This document shows, in pieces, positions 40,379 through 50,176 of a DNA stretch of 64,000 nucleotides; positions within the stretch are counted from its first letter, which is position 1, and every line of letters starts with the position of its first letter. Under the pieces are notes generated by a model. That model searched no databases. It was not told the DNA's origin and was given only the letters and a program-made list of their open reading frames with translations. Location: assembly GCA_905181785.1 (NCBI GenBank), contig CAJIZC010000021.1:1-64000 (forward strand). Direction: 5' to 3'. The position numbers were made by a program, and so were the translations under genes. This DNA comes from an uncultured Candidatus Poseidoniales archaeon. Lineage in GTDB: Archaea; Thermoplasmatota; Poseidoniia; Poseidoniales; Poseidoniaceae.

Positions 40379-42505
40379 ATGATGGAAAATATACCAATAA
40401 TTGCCGCAGTTGCAGGTGTCGTCGGACTTCTCATTGCGTTTATGTTGTATCAACAAGTGAATAAAGTGAAGATCGACAATGAAAAAGTCGCTGGAATCAC
40501 TCAAGAAATCCAAGAGGGTGCAATGGCCTTCCTCTTTGCAGAATACAAGGTACTCTCGATTTTCGTTGTTGTTGTCGGTCTCGCATTGACCCAACTCAAC
40601 GATATGGAAACCGCCATCGCCTTCTTCGCAGGTGCTATTGCATCGGTCATTGCTGGGTTCTCTGGAATGCGTGCAGCGACCTCGGCCAACGGCCGAACCA
40701 CCATGGCTGCTAAGAACGACGGTAAAGCCGGAGCATTGGCAGTATCGTACAACGGCGGCGCAGTCATGGGCCTCTCCGTTGGTGGACTTGGCCTGCTCGG
40801 AATTTCCCTCGTGGCTTACTGGCTCGACGCTGGCTCGTCTGGCTCAAACCTCTCAGCAGCAGCAGGATTCGGTATGGGTGCATCATCAATCGCCCTTTTC
40901 GCTCGTGTTGGTGGCGGTATTTACACAAAGGCTGCCGACGTCGGTGCCGACCTTGTTGGTAAAGTCGAAGCAGGTATTCCTGAAGACGACCCACGCAACC
41001 CTGGTGTGATCGCAGACAACGTTGGGGACAACGTTGGTGACGTCGCTGGAATGGGTGCCGATATCTTCGAATCTTTCGTTGGTTCAATCATTGCCGCAAT
41101 GATTATCGCTGACAATTCCTCAGCAATGGGGGCAGACTACATCATGATGCCAATTATGCTTGGACTCATTGGTTACGTTGCCTCGATCATTGGTGTGTTC
41201 TCGATGTTCATTCTCAAGAACGGCAAAGATGCGGCAGCAGCACTTCGAAACACCACCTTCATCGCAGCCCTCCTCTTCTGGCTGGGCGGTTACATTTCTC
41301 TTTACGAAGGCGCCTTGGGCCAAGGCCTGATTGATGTCGACATCGGCGTCATGCATTCCGTTGTTTTGGGCAGCGTGGTTGGAATCGCTATCGGACTTGT
41401 TACCGAATACTACACTGGAATCGAACCGGTCTTTGGAATTAAGACCAAGGCGATCCCTCACATTGGTGAAATGTCCAAGACTGGACCTGCGACAAACGCT
41501 ATTGCAGGACTTTCGGTTGGTATGATGTCGACATTCATTCCGATCCTCTTGATCGCTGCTGGTATCTTTGGAGCCAATCACTTTGGTGGAGATGATCTCG
41601 GTCTCTACTGCATCGCAATGGCTGCAATGGGCATGCTCGCTACTGTTGGCGTCACCATGACCGTCGATGCTTACGGACCAGTTGCCGACAACGCAGGTGG
41701 AATTGCTGAGATGAGTGGACTTGGTTCCGATGTTCGGGCCATCACCGATGAACTTGATTCAATCGGCAACACAACCGCAGCAGTCGGTAAAGGATTCGCA
41801 ATTGGATCTGCTGCATTGACTGCACTTGCACTGTTCGCAGCTTACACTGCAGCAGTCGGCCCAGATAATCTTGACTTGACATTAACCAATCCAGAGGTCG
41901 TTATCGGCCTGCTGATTGGTGGCGGCCTACCGTTCGTTGTTGCTGCTATGACCATGACTTCAGTCGGTAAGGCTGCAGGTGACATGGTTGTCGAAATTCG
42001 ACGCCAATTTGCTATCATGCGGGAAAGTCTGTCACAGGATTCTTCCTTCGAAGGAAACATCGAAGACGCTACAACATGGCCTGAAAAGATCGTTGTAGGC
42101 GACACAACCTACCCTGATTCACAAACATGCGTCGACATCTCGACCAAGGCAGCTCTCCGAGAAATGGTCGGGCCTGGTGTTGTTGCAATTCTTGCACCAG
42201 TCATCGTTGGACTGGCACTTGGCCCAGATGCCCTTGGCGGACTTCTCGCAGGTTCCCTCGTGACAGGTGTGCTCATGGCGCTCTTCATGGCCAACGCCGG
42301 CGGCGCTTGGGACAACGCAAAGAAAGCCATCGAACAAGGTCACATTGAAGGTGCTAAGAAAGGCGACGCTGCTCACGAAGCAGCCGTCATCGGTGATACC
42401 ATTGGCGACCCGTTCAAGGACACATCCGGTCCATCGCTCAACATTCTCATCAAGTTGATGTCAATTGTTGCAGTTGTGTTGGCTGGTACTGGCCAACTTT
42501 TGTGA
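40379..42505 (+). CDS. hppA: Membrane-bound ion-translocating pyrophosphatase, K+-dependent type
   Basis: 708 residues with about 16 membrane helices. It splits pyrophosphate and pumps H+ (or Na+) outward, saving energy. Catalytic motifs are [20 protein letters not shown] (pyrophosphate/Mg site), GMGADIFES and the late [19 protein letters not shown]. The potassium-class marker reads [17 protein letters not shown]: Ala at the position that is Lys in K+-independent enzymes, so it should need K+. Ion specificity was not decided. An AGGTG site lies 7 bases before the ATG. Membrane pyrophosphatases are common in energy-limited marine archaea. Confidence 0.96.
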   Translation: MMENIPIIAAVAGVVGLLIAFMLYQQVNKVKIDNEKVAGITQEIQEGAMAFLFAEYKVLSIFVVVVGLALTQLNDMETAIAFFAGAIASVIAGFSGMRAATSANGRTTMAAKNDGKAGALAVSYNGGAVMGLSVGGLGLLGISLVAYWLDAGSSGSNLSAAAGFGMGASSIALFARVGGGIYTKAADVGADLVGKVEAGIPEDDPRNPGVIADNVGDNVGDVAGMGADIFESFVGSIIAAMIIADNSSAMGADYIMMPIMLGLIGYVASIIGVFSMFILKNGKDAAAALRNTTFIAALLFWLGGYISLYEGALGQGLIDVDIGVMHSVVLGSVVGIAIGLVTEYYTGIEPVFGIKTKAIPHIGEMSKTGPATNAIAGLSVGMMSTFIPILLIAAGIFGANHFGGDDLGLYCIAMAAMGMLATVGVTMTVDAYGPVADNAGGIAEMSGLGSDVRAITDELDSIGNTTAAVGKGFAIGSAALTALALFAAYTAAVGPDNLDLTLTNPEVVIGLLIGGGLPFVVAAMTMTSVGKAAGDMVVEIRRQFAIMRESLSQDSSFEGNIEDATTWPEKIVVGDTTYPDSQTCVDISTKAALREMVGPGVVAILAPVIVGLALGPDALGGLLAGSLVTGVLMALFMANAGGAWDNAKKAIEQGHIEGAKKGDAAHEAAVIGDTIGDPFKDTSGPSLNILIKLMSIVAVVLAGTGQLL

Positions 42506-42553
42506 GACCCTTCGAAGCGTTAGGCTCTTGAAGGCCTCACTGTACCCCGTACC

Positions 42554-43525
42554 ATGAAGGGACCAACACGTGCGTTTATTCTCGTTACGCTGTTTGTGTG
42601 TTCAACAACACTTGCAGGCTGCACGGATGGTGCCATGGGTGGGTCCTCCGAAGACACAACCACAGAAGCACAAAAGATGCTTCCAGAATGGGAAGTTGGC
42701 GATCAGTGGCTTTACACCTTCATCACACCACAATTTGGCGAGGACAGCGCACGACTCGTCGTGGCTGAAATCGATGAAGGCGAAGGCCTGTACCAACTTG
42801 GCATTTCATCGGAACGGGAAGCGCAACGGCATGCCGTAATCAATCACAACCCGTTCTTGGGTCGAGTGACCATGGACGGCCTTTCTGTTTATGAAAACGG
42901 AGAGCCTCAACAGGTGTTTTCATTCCCTTGGACGGTTGGAGACAGTTGGAGTTTCACCTTGCTTGGTCAAGAATGGACCGCAACGACCAACTCAATCACC
43001 AACGGCAACGCCCGTGTTACGGCCGTTTCTTCCGAAGGCCACGAACTCAGCTACACCTTCAGCGGCGGCAAAAGCTTCATGGAAAACTTTGTTTGGATCG
43101 ATGACGAAGGCGTGCGTCAACTTCGCATGGATCTCAATGTTGCTCGTACCGGTTATTCTGGAGATGTCTTCTTCTACCGGGCACGGGATTTACTTGACAG
43201 TTTGTACGAAGAGAACGACCAAGAAATCTATGACACCTTCATCGATGAAGGCCATCCCAACGATGGCGATTGGGACACCCTTGTGTGGTACCTCGATGTG
43301 GAAATCGCTTCCGCAGGGGCTGCTTCTGGTTCCCTCTCTATGAAAGACCATGCGGGTGCCTCCCCCCTCACCCGTGCCTGGGGCGCTGGTGCAACAGAAA
43401 AGGGCGCCATTGGCACCATTCCATCCAATTCAGGTGAATACTCCTTGACGGTTACCGTTCGAGGCCCTGATTCCTTCATTCATCTTCGTGTGGCCGGAGC
43501 ACAGGTGTTCGAGTACACCCTTTGA
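42554..43525 (+). CDS. Secreted lipoprotein of unknown function
   Basis: 323 residues. The lipoprotein signal MKGPTRAFILVTLFVCSTTLAGC puts the lipidated Cys at residue 23, followed by a Ser/Thr/Asp-rich tether (TDGAMGGSSEDTTTE). The body is beta-rich with aromatic strands (WEVGDQWLYTFITPQFG; FSFPWTVGDSWSFTLLG), repeated 'VGD-W' phrases reminiscent of lipocalin/YfiR-type sandwiches, and it ends in a beta strand VAGAQVFEYTL. Not recognised. It lies 48 bases after hppA and 10 bases before the esterase gene on the same strand. Confidence 0.8.
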   Translation: MKGPTRAFILVTLFVCSTTLAGCTDGAMGGSSEDTTTEAQKMLPEWEVGDQWLYTFITPQFGEDSARLVVAEIDEGEGLYQLGISSEREAQRHAVINHNPFLGRVTMDGLSVYENGEPQQVFSFPWTVGDSWSFTLLGQEWTATTNSITNGNARVTAVSSEGHELSYTFSGGKSFMENFVWIDDEGVRQLRMDLNVARTGYSGDVFFYRARDLLDSLYEENDQEIYDTFIDEGHPNDGDWDTLVWYLDVEIASAGAASGSLSMKDHAGASPLTRAWGAGATEKGAIGTIPSNSGEYSLTVTVRGPDSFIHLRVAGAQVFEYTL

Positions 43526-43535
43526 GGTCAACACC

Positions 43536-44150
43536 ATGCCAACCTTGGTGATGATGCACGGCATGACTGGCGATGCCAGCATGATGCGTCCTTTTGCTGA
43601 AAAGATGCTCCCAGATGGTTGGACGCTCATTGTTCCTGAGGCGCGCTACAAGCACCCTCGGAGGGGCAGAACCTGGTGGCGCTATGAAGACGAAGATGCG
43701 GATGCTACGCGCCGCATGAACCTCTCGCGCCGAGAATTAATCGATGTAGATTCAAGCCTGTCACAACTCGAACAAATCATTGCTGAACGCGCCCCTATGG
43801 GCCCGTTGGTGGTTGGAGGTTTCTCCCAAGGTGGGGCAATGGCTCAAGAATTGCTTCAATTGCCGCTTGCGGATCGAATCGTCGGCGTTGTGGCGATTGG
43901 CACGCGATTGGTCCGTGGCATGGAACTTGGCCTTCGATTGGCCGAACTCGACCCCAAGCATTTGTTTTGGATGCACGGTGAACGCGATGTTCGAGTTTCG
44001 ATTCAAGACGGGTGGGCTGTTGCTCACACCTTCGAAGCAGCAGGTTGGGCTTTGGAATTAATTGAACACAAAAAGGGCCACCTGATACCAATGGAGCACC
44101 ATGAGGCCTTGAAAGAATGGCTGACCGCTTTAGGACAAGTAGGCTTGTAA
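43536..44150 (+). CDS. Alpha/beta-hydrolase of the carboxylesterase/phospholipase (LYPLA/YpfH) type
   Basis: 204 residues from the ATG at 43536 (GAGGT 8 bases upstream). It opens with a strand and the oxyanion turn VMMHGMTGDASMM. The nucleophile is Ser98 in VVGGFSQGGAMA (the GFSQGG form typical of this family), with Asp151 (HGERDVRVS) and His182 (KKGHLIP) completing the triad. No signal peptide, so cytoplasmic. These enzymes cleave short-chain esters or acyl-thioesters; the natural substrate is unknown. It overlaps the glutaredoxin gene tail to tail by 21 bases. Confidence 0.88.
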   Translation: MPTLVMMHGMTGDASMMRPFAEKMLPDGWTLIVPEARYKHPRRGRTWWRYEDEDADATRRMNLSRRELIDVDSSLSQLEQIIAERAPMGPLVVGGFSQGGAMAQELLQLPLADRIVGVVAIGTRLVRGMELGLRLAELDPKHLFWMHGERDVRVSIQDGWAVAHTFEAAGWALELIEHKKGHLIPMEHHEALKEWLTALGQVGL

Positions 44151-44405
44151 CTGGTCAAAACCACCAATGAACATCGGTTGTTCTTGGCGCAGATCCAAAA
44201 TAACCGGTACGGTTCTGTGCCCTGTTGCGGCAACAATGTCACTGCGTTCAGCTTGACCTGCATCGAAGTTCAATTCAGTAAAACTGAGGTTTTTCCGTTC
44301 AAGCAATCGCTTTGCTGCTGTGCAATATCCACAAAAGTTCCCAGTGTAGACCAGGAATTCGGTTCCTGCATTGGCAGCATCGTTGATGATTGTAGTTTCA
44401 CTCAT
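44130..44405 (-). CDS. Glutaredoxin
   Basis: 91 residues from the ATG at 44405. The thioredoxin-fold active site is CGYC (Cys25, Cys28) in VYTGNFCGYCTAAKRLLE, with the cis-proline element HRTVPVILD and the end GGFDQLQAYL typical of glutaredoxins. It reduces disulfides or protein-thiol adducts in the cytoplasm. It follows the vWA-like gene by 60 bases on the minus strand and overlaps the esterase gene at its 3' end. Confidence 0.9.
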   Translation of the reverse strand: MSETTIINDAANAGTEFLVYTGNFCGYCTAAKRLLERKNLSFTELNFDAGQAERSDIVAATGHRTVPVILDLRQEQPMFIGGFDQLQAYLS

Positions 44406-44465
44406 GGTGCTGGTCACTCACAAGGCCTATTTGAACGCAATCCCCTGGGGCGAGACGACCTTGCC

Positions 44466-44897
44466 TCAATCAAGGGCTTGCAATACTTCTTGCCTTATTT
44501 GCTCGTTTGTGTCAGCCTCTCCATGGATGATGGTGACTCTGGATCCGGCGTTTCTCGCTATGTTTGCCAGCACTTCTGAGGTGAGGCACCCCATGCCGTG
44601 ACCGTCAAGGAACGTAGCACTTTTTGGTGAGTCTGCAATTTTTCTGTTGCCAGCATAACCTGCGCCATCGGTGACAAGCACCACGCATTCGATCCCACCT
44701 TGTTGAACAACAGTCATCGCTTCGCGCATCGGCTTAATCGTGCCTTCAAGCCGTTTGAGTGGATCCGAAGATTGATTGTCAAACGTACAAACAAGCAATC
44801 GATTGGAGAGGCCGTCCAATACCTCAATCGCCCATCCTGAGGCTTCAATCCAGTCGCGGTGCACGGCAAGGTTGCCAAAGAAGCGCAAGCCCCGCAT
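44466..44897 (-). CDS. vWA-like domain protein, possibly degenerate
   Basis: 143 residues. The order of strands resembles a von Willebrand factor A fold: NRLLVCTFDNQSSDPLKRLE, a helix with MREAMTVVQQGG, then IECVVLVTDGAGYAGNRK and a last NAGSRVTIIHG strand. The metal-site motif Asp-x-Ser-x-Ser expected at the first strand is not seen, so metal binding is doubtful. No signal or membrane helix. The call is tentative. It is upstream of glutaredoxin on the same strand. Confidence 0.55.
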   Translation of the reverse strand: MRGLRFFGNLAVHRDWIEASGWAIEVLDGLSNRLLVCTFDNQSSDPLKRLEGTIKPMREAMTVVQQGGIECVVLVTDGAGYAGNRKIADSPKSATFLDGHGMGCLTSEVLANIARNAGSRVTIIHGEADTNEQIRQEVLQALD

Positions 44898-45010
44898 GAT
44901 TTAGCGTCGGCGTTTGGGGCATGAAGTTGTTTGTGTTGCTCCCTCCCACACGGTCAATACATCTAAGTGGAACAGGGTAGAATACAAGGACTGTTGAAGA
45001 AGGTCTTGGA

Positions 45011-48000
45011 ATGAATCAACGGAAGGATAAAAAGACCACGCCGTTACCTTTCTTCATGGATGAGGTGGCTGTACGCAAGAAGGCCGCTGTTATGGCGACA
45101 CTTGCCCTGTTTATCTTCAGTTCATTATCTGTTGCAATCCACCCCCCAACCCTCGCTTTAGACGACCCGTTTGCAGCCTTCGATGCGGGTGCTCGCAATG
45201 ATGCGGATGGAGACAATGTCCCCGACGGCGATGACAGTTGTCCAAGCGGAGCAACAGGATGGAATTCCACCCCTGCTACAGACTACGATTCCGACGGGTG
45301 TCGGGACTCCGACGAAGATGACGACGATGACGATGACTCCATCGATGATGGCGATGACGATTGTCCAGTGGGCGTTCTCGGTTGGACCTCCTCCTCTTCA
45401 ACCGATCATGACGGTGACGGTTGCCGAGACAACACTCCCGAAGACGACGATGATGACAATGATGGCATCACAGATTCAAACGATGACTGCCCGATGGGCC
45501 AAATTGGCTGGACTCCGACCAATTCTACCGATTACGATTCAGACGGTTGCAAAGACGACCACATTGAAGACTCAGATGACGACAATGATGACAGACCAGA
45601 TTTCTTTGATGACTGCCAAACCGGCGATCTAGGCTGGCTTTCAAGCGCCACATCGGATCATGATTCAGACGGTTGTCAAGATTCCCTCGAAGACGGTGAT
45701 GACGACAATGACGATGTCGATGATGGCGATGATGCCTGCCCCAAAGGCAGCATAGCCTGGGGTTCAAATCCTGCAACCGATCACGACGGTGACGGCTGCG
45801 AAGATGCCGGCGAAGATCCCGATGACGACAACGACGGCATTCAAGACAGCCTTGATCAATGTCGAGATGGGGATATGGGCTGGACCCCATCACCTTCGAC
45901 AGACTATGACTCGGATGGCTGTCAAGACAGCTTGGAGGACGAGGATGACGACAACGATGGCGTCGAAGATTCAAGCGACACGTGTCCCGTGGGAGATCTG
46001 TCATGGAATTCAAATCCAGCAAGCGACAACGATGGAGATGGCTGCCGTGATTCCACAGAAGATTCAGATGACGACAACGATGGTTTGTCCGACGGTGCAG
46101 ATAACTGCAGCGATGGAGACGTTGGATGGACACCTGATGCTTCAACCGATTACGATTCAGACGGCTGCCAAGACAGCGGCGAAGACAACGATGACGATAA
46201 CGACGGTATTCTTGATGGCGATGACGACTGCCAGACTGGTGAAATGGGCTGGACCTCTACCTCGTCCAACGACTATGATTCAGATGGGTGCCTGGATTCT
46301 TCCTCGGAAGATCTCGATATCGACAATGATGGTGTCGCTGATCTCATCGATGATTGCCCTACTGGCGATCTCGATTGGACCTCCACTGGAGCAACAGACA
46401 ACGACGCTGATGGTTGCCAAGACGCTGGCGAAGACGGCGACGACGACAACGATGGAATTATTGACGGGAATGACGACTGCCCTGCTGGTGATGTTGGCTG
46501 GTCTCCCGGTTCAGCAACCGATTACGACAGCGACGGTTGTCGGGATTCTGGAGAAGACGATGACGATGACAATGATGGTGTTGAGGATGATTCCGATTTG
46601 TGCGCCAAAGGCTTACTTGGATGGAATTCCACACCAGCATCAGACATCGACGGTGATGGATGCAATGATGCCGCTGAAGACAGCGATGATGACAACGACG
46701 GTACAGCGGACAGCAGTGACAATTGCCCAGTCGATGCAAACGAGCTCCAAGAAAACTATGATTTTGATTCCATGGGCGATGCATGCGACCCAGATGACGA
46801 CAATGATGGCATTGACGATGTTGACGACGGTTGTTCCCAAGGGGACCGATCTTGGACATCTTCCTCCTCCAATGACCACGATTCCGACGGATGCCGTGAC
46901 GGGACGGAAGATTCAGACGATGACAATGATGGTGTCAGCGATGGCTCAGATAGCTGCCCGTTGGGCCAAATTGCCTGGGTTTCCAATTCAGGCTCCGACA
47001 ACGACGGTGATGGTTGCAAGGATGATACAGGCGAAGATGATGACGATGACAACGATGGCATCCTCGATGGCGTTGATGATTGCCCGAGTGGCGATGTTGG
47101 CTGGTCGCCCGGTTCGTTAACAGACTACGATTCGGACGGCTGTCAAGACAGCGCCGAAGATGGCGATGATGACAACGACGGCGTTTCCGACGGCAGCGAT
47201 GCATGCCCGAAAGGAAACCTTGGCTGGACTTCGAACGCAGCATCAGATTCTGATGGCGACGGATGCCAGGATTCAACCGGCGAAGATACGGATGATGACA
47301 ATGACGGCATAGCCGACGGAACCGATAATTGCCGCTTTACATGGAACCCAACTCAAACCGATTACGATGGTGACGCTCAGGGTGACGCTTGTGATGATGA
47401 TGATGATGGTGATGGTGTCAACGACTGGAACGATCGATGCCCAAGGAACCCTTCTGAGAAGAATTGGATTTCATCTGGGGCCAACGACCACGACGGGGAT
47501 GGATGCAAGGACGCAACTTCTGAAGACAACGACGACGACGATGATGGAATCATTGATGCGAATGACGATTGCACTCCCGGTGATATTGGCTGGATTTCAG
47601 GCCCAACAACCGATTACGACAGTGATGGTTGCCAAGACGCGCTCGAAGACGATGACGATGACAACGATGGCGTGATCGATCTCGATGACAACTGTCCAAA
47701 GGGACTCATGGGGTGGACGCCCACCCTCGCCAACGATTACGATTCGGACGGGTGCAAGGATGACGTCGAAGACAATGATGACGACGACGACGGCGTGCTC
47801 GATAACGTCGATGTTTGCGTACGTGGTGATATCGGCTGGGTCTCCTCCGGTGCTACAGATTACGACAGCGATGGTTGCCAAGATTCGCAAGAGGACTTAG
47901 ACGATGACAATGATGGCGTGACCGATGTCAATGATGACTGCCGTCTGGGTGATCTCGGATGGATTTCGACCGCTCTCAATGATTACGACTCAGATGGCTG

Positions 48001-50128
48001 CAGAGATGCAACCGAAGATCTCGACGATGACAACGATGGTATCTTTGACGACGACGACCAGTGCATGCCTGGTGATTTAGGATGGACTTCCAATGCATCA
48101 TCTGACAACGATGCAGATGGGTGCAATGATGCGTCTGAAGACGATGATGACGACAACGACGGGGTCCCAGATAACATCGATGCGTGCAAAGCAGGCGACG
48201 TCGGATGGACCTCAGTGTTCATGAGCGTCGATCAAAACCTCATCACTGACTGGGACGGCGACGGCTGTCGGGACGTCGGTGAGGACCTTGATGACGATAA
48301 CGACAGAGTCTTGGATAACAATGACCTTTGCCCGAGGTTTACACATTGGAATTGGTCTTCTGCTAATTTCGGCGATCACGACAGCGATGGTTGCATGGAT
48401 GACATGTGGAACAATGGATTCTTTTCGATGGAAGAAGACCTTGACGATGATAACGATCAAGTTCTCGACGTCTCCGATGTGTGCCACTATGGGGATTTAT
48501 TCTGGATAAGCTCCGTTTCAACAGACCATGATGCCGATGGCTGCCAGGACGACAACGAAGATACGGATGATGATAACGATTCAATTTTTGACGGTGCAGA
48601 TTCATGCCCTCGAGGGGATGTGGGGTGGACACCGACTGCGTTGACGGATTTTGATTCAGACGGATGCCAAGATACCGGGGAAGATGTCGATGATGACAAT
48701 GACGGTGTATTTGATTCAAACGATTTATGCCCATTCACCATTCTTGACTGGCTTTCAGAGGCAGGAACAGACCACGATAGCGATGGCTGCAAAGATGACG
48801 TAGAAGACCTTGATGATGACAATGACGGTATCCTTGATGAAAACGATTTATGCCCAACAGGAATCGTCGGTTGGATTTCTGCCCCCATCCCCGGAGTTGA
48901 TTATGACCAGGATGGCTGCTACGACACCTATGAAGACGAGGATTGGGATAATGACGGAGTACTGAACGACTACGATACCTGTAAGGCAGGTGTGTTAAAT
49001 TGGACGTCGGCCCCAGATTTGGATTATGATGGCGATGGTTGCTTAGATGCGACAGAGGATTCAGACGATGATAATGACCAAGTGGCGGATATTTTTGACG
49101 ACTGCAAGGGTGCAGTAAATTGGAGTTCGACGGAGGTGACTGATCATGATGGCGATGGGTGCAGAGATTCCGACGAAGATTTAGACGATGACAATGATTC
49201 GTACTTGGATTTAGAAGACACTTGTCCTCTTGGTACAATTGATTGGGTCCCTACTCCAACGGTGGATAAGGACTCCGATGGGTGTTTGGACCTCCTTGAA
49301 GACACAGATGATGATAATGATGGAATACTGGACGCACTTGATCAATGCCCTTCAGGTGATGTGGATTGGGTTGCGTCCGCCTCTACAGATTATGACAGCG
49401 ATGGTTGTCAGGATTCAGGAGAAGATCTTGATGATGACAATGACCTCGTTGAGGACACCACCGATGAGTGCCCTAAAGGTGATATAAATTGGATTTCTAA
49501 TGGCCTCACCGATTTTGATACCGATGGGTGCCAAGACAGCCTCGAAGATCTTGATGATGATAATGATCTCATCCCCGATGCACTGGATTTCTGTCTTGCT
49601 GGATCCGTTGGATGGAACTCAGAAGCGAGTACCGACTTTGACGCAGATGGCTGCCAGGACTCAACGGAAGATCGAGACGATGACAACGACGGCGTTGAAG
49701 ATAGTTCTGACAATTGTCCTCTTGGAGAATTGAAATGGATTTCAGAAACCGTTCTTGACTACGATGACGATGGATGCCGCGACGCCACCGAGGACTTAGA
49801 TGACGATAATGATGGGATGACAGACCTCCTTGATTCTTGCCAAAAGGGCGACCTGAATTGGCTATCGACCAACACGACCGACTCTGATGCTGATGGGTGC
49901 CAAGATCTGACAGAAGATTTGGACTACGAAGCACCAGAAGCCGCAGAGAATGGTGTGGAATGTAACCCCTTTGTCACGACTTGCAACGAAACAGTATCCG
50001 ATGAAATCGAACCTCAGGCAACTGAAGATGAGAGCAAGGTGCGAACCCTGATTTTTGGCATCTTAACAATGGCCCTCGTGCCCACTGTTCTTGGCGGTCT
50101 GCTGATTGCATACAGGGTTCGATGGTAG
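45011..50128 (+). CDS. Giant calcium-binding thrombospondin type 3-like repeat protein, C-terminally anchored
   Basis: 1,705 residues. A basic N-terminus (NQRKDKKTT) and a hydrophobic segment (AAVMATLALFIFSSLSVAIH) form the signal peptide. Nearly all the rest is about 36 tandem units of ~37 residues, each with the calcium-loop run DYDSDGCxD, a DDDNDG loop, a D-x-C and a conserved Trp (GDLGW). At the end, a short spacer with two Cys leads to one membrane helix (TLIFGILTMALVPTVLGGLLI) and the tail AYRVRW. With calcium, TSP3-type repeats form rigid wires wrapped round bound ions; here they would make a long rod standing out from the cell. Role likely adhesion or surface structure. ATGs at 45056 and 45092 are alternative starts. 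Confidence 0.9.
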   Translation: MNQRKDKKTTPLPFFMDEVAVRKKAAVMATLALFIFSSLSVAIHPPTLALDDPFAAFDAGARNDADGDNVPDGDDSCPSGATGWNSTPATDYDSDGCRDSDEDDDDDDDSIDDGDDDCPVGVLGWTSSSSTDHDGDGCRDNTPEDDDDDNDGITDSNDDCPMGQIGWTPTNSTDYDSDGCKDDHIEDSDDDNDDRPDFFDDCQTGDLGWLSSATSDHDSDGCQDSLEDGDDDNDDVDDGDDACPKGSIAWGSNPATDHDGDGCEDAGEDPDDDNDGIQDSLDQCRDGDMGWTPSPSTDYDSDGCQDSLEDEDDDNDGVEDSSDTCPVGDLSWNSNPASDNDGDGCRDSTEDSDDDNDGLSDGADNCSDGDVGWTPDASTDYDSDGCQDSGEDNDDDNDGILDGDDDCQTGEMGWTSTSSNDYDSDGCLDSSSEDLDIDNDGVADLIDDCPTGDLDWTSTGATDNDADGCQDAGEDGDDDNDGIIDGNDDCPAGDVGWSPGSATDYDSDGCRDSGEDDDDDNDGVEDDSDLCAKGLLGWNSTPASDIDGDGCNDAAEDSDDDNDGTADSSDNCPVDANELQENYDFDSMGDACDPDDDNDGIDDVDDGCSQGDRSWTSSSSNDHDSDGCRDGTEDSDDDNDGVSDGSDSCPLGQIAWVSNSGSDNDGDGCKDDTGEDDDDDNDGILDGVDDCPSGDVGWSPGSLTDYDSDGCQDSAEDGDDDNDGVSDGSDACPKGNLGWTSNAASDSDGDGCQDSTGEDTDDDNDGIADGTDNCRFTWNPTQTDYDGDAQGDACDDDDDGDGVNDWNDRCPRNPSEKNWISSGANDHDGDGCKDATSEDNDDDDDGIIDANDDCTPGDIGWISGPTTDYDSDGCQDALEDDDDDNDGVIDLDDNCPKGLMGWTPTLANDYDSDGCKDDVEDNDDDDDGVLDNVDVCVRGDIGWVSSGATDYDSDGCQDSQEDLDDDNDGVTDVNDDCRLGDLGWISTALNDYDSDGCRDATEDLDDDNDGIFDDDDQCMPGDLGWTSNASSDNDADGCNDASEDDDDDNDGVPDNIDACKAGDVGWTSVFMSVDQNLITDWDGDGCRDVGEDLDDDNDRVLDNNDLCPRFTHWNWSSANFGDHDSDGCMDDMWNNGFFSMEEDLDDDNDQVLDVSDVCHYGDLFWISSVSTDHDADGCQDDNEDTDDDNDSIFDGADSCPRGDVGWTPTALTDFDSDGCQDTGEDVDDDNDGVFDSNDLCPFTILDWLSEAGTDHDSDGCKDDVEDLDDDNDGILDENDLCPTGIVGWISAPIPGVDYDQDGCYDTYEDEDWDNDGVLNDYDTCKAGVLNWTSAPDLDYDGDGCLDATEDSDDDNDQVADIFDDCKGAVNWSSTEVTDHDGDGCRDSDEDLDDDNDSYLDLEDTCPLGTIDWVPTPTVDKDSDGCLDLLEDTDDDNDGILDALDQCPSGDVDWVASASTDYDSDGCQDSGEDLDDDNDLVEDTTDECPKGDINWISNGLTDFDTDGCQDSLEDLDDDNDLIPDALDFCLAGSVGWNSEASTDFDADGCQDSTEDRDDDNDGVEDSSDNCPLGELKWISETVLDYDDDGCRDATEDLDDDNDGMTDLLDSCQKGDLNWLSTNTTDSDADGCQDLTEDLDYEAPEAAENGVECNPFVTTCNETVSDEIEPQATEDESKVRTLIFGILTMALVPTVLGGLLIAYRVRW
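45200..49930 (+). repeat. Tandem array of ~36 aspartate-rich TSP3-like units
   Basis: Each unit is about 111-114 bases and encodes D-x-D-x-D-G-C-x-D followed by E-D-x-D-D-D-N-D-G and a C-P-x-G-x-x-G-W stretch. Two units are of the canonical TSP3 form without the Trp (about 46721-46800, NCPVDANELQENYDFDSMGD; about 47325-47400, NCRFTWNPTQTDYDGDAQGD). They divide the array into blocks of roughly 12, 4 and 20 units. Codon choice varies between units, so the copies are old rather than recently amplified. Confidence 0.9.
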
Positions 50129-50176
50129 TTTCTTTGAGACCCCTGTGTTGAAGAAGGACCGGTTGTTCGTTAGAAC

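Noticed and set aside
42510-42545. Short palindrome CTTCGAAG and GC-rich run after hppA as terminator
   Set aside because: No T-tract and only a short self-complementary stem; the next gene follows in 48 bases on the same strand.
45789-47120. 443-codon frame rich in Met and Thr, and several Ser- or His/Arg-rich minus-strand frames nearby
   Set aside because: All are shadow readings of the GATGACGACAATGATGG-type repeat of the calcium-binding protein; their repetitiveness follows directly from the repeat.
45200-49930. CRISPR-like regular spacing
   Set aside because: The ~111-base period is a coding repeat kept in frame; repeats are degenerate at the DNA level and there are no spacers or cas genes.
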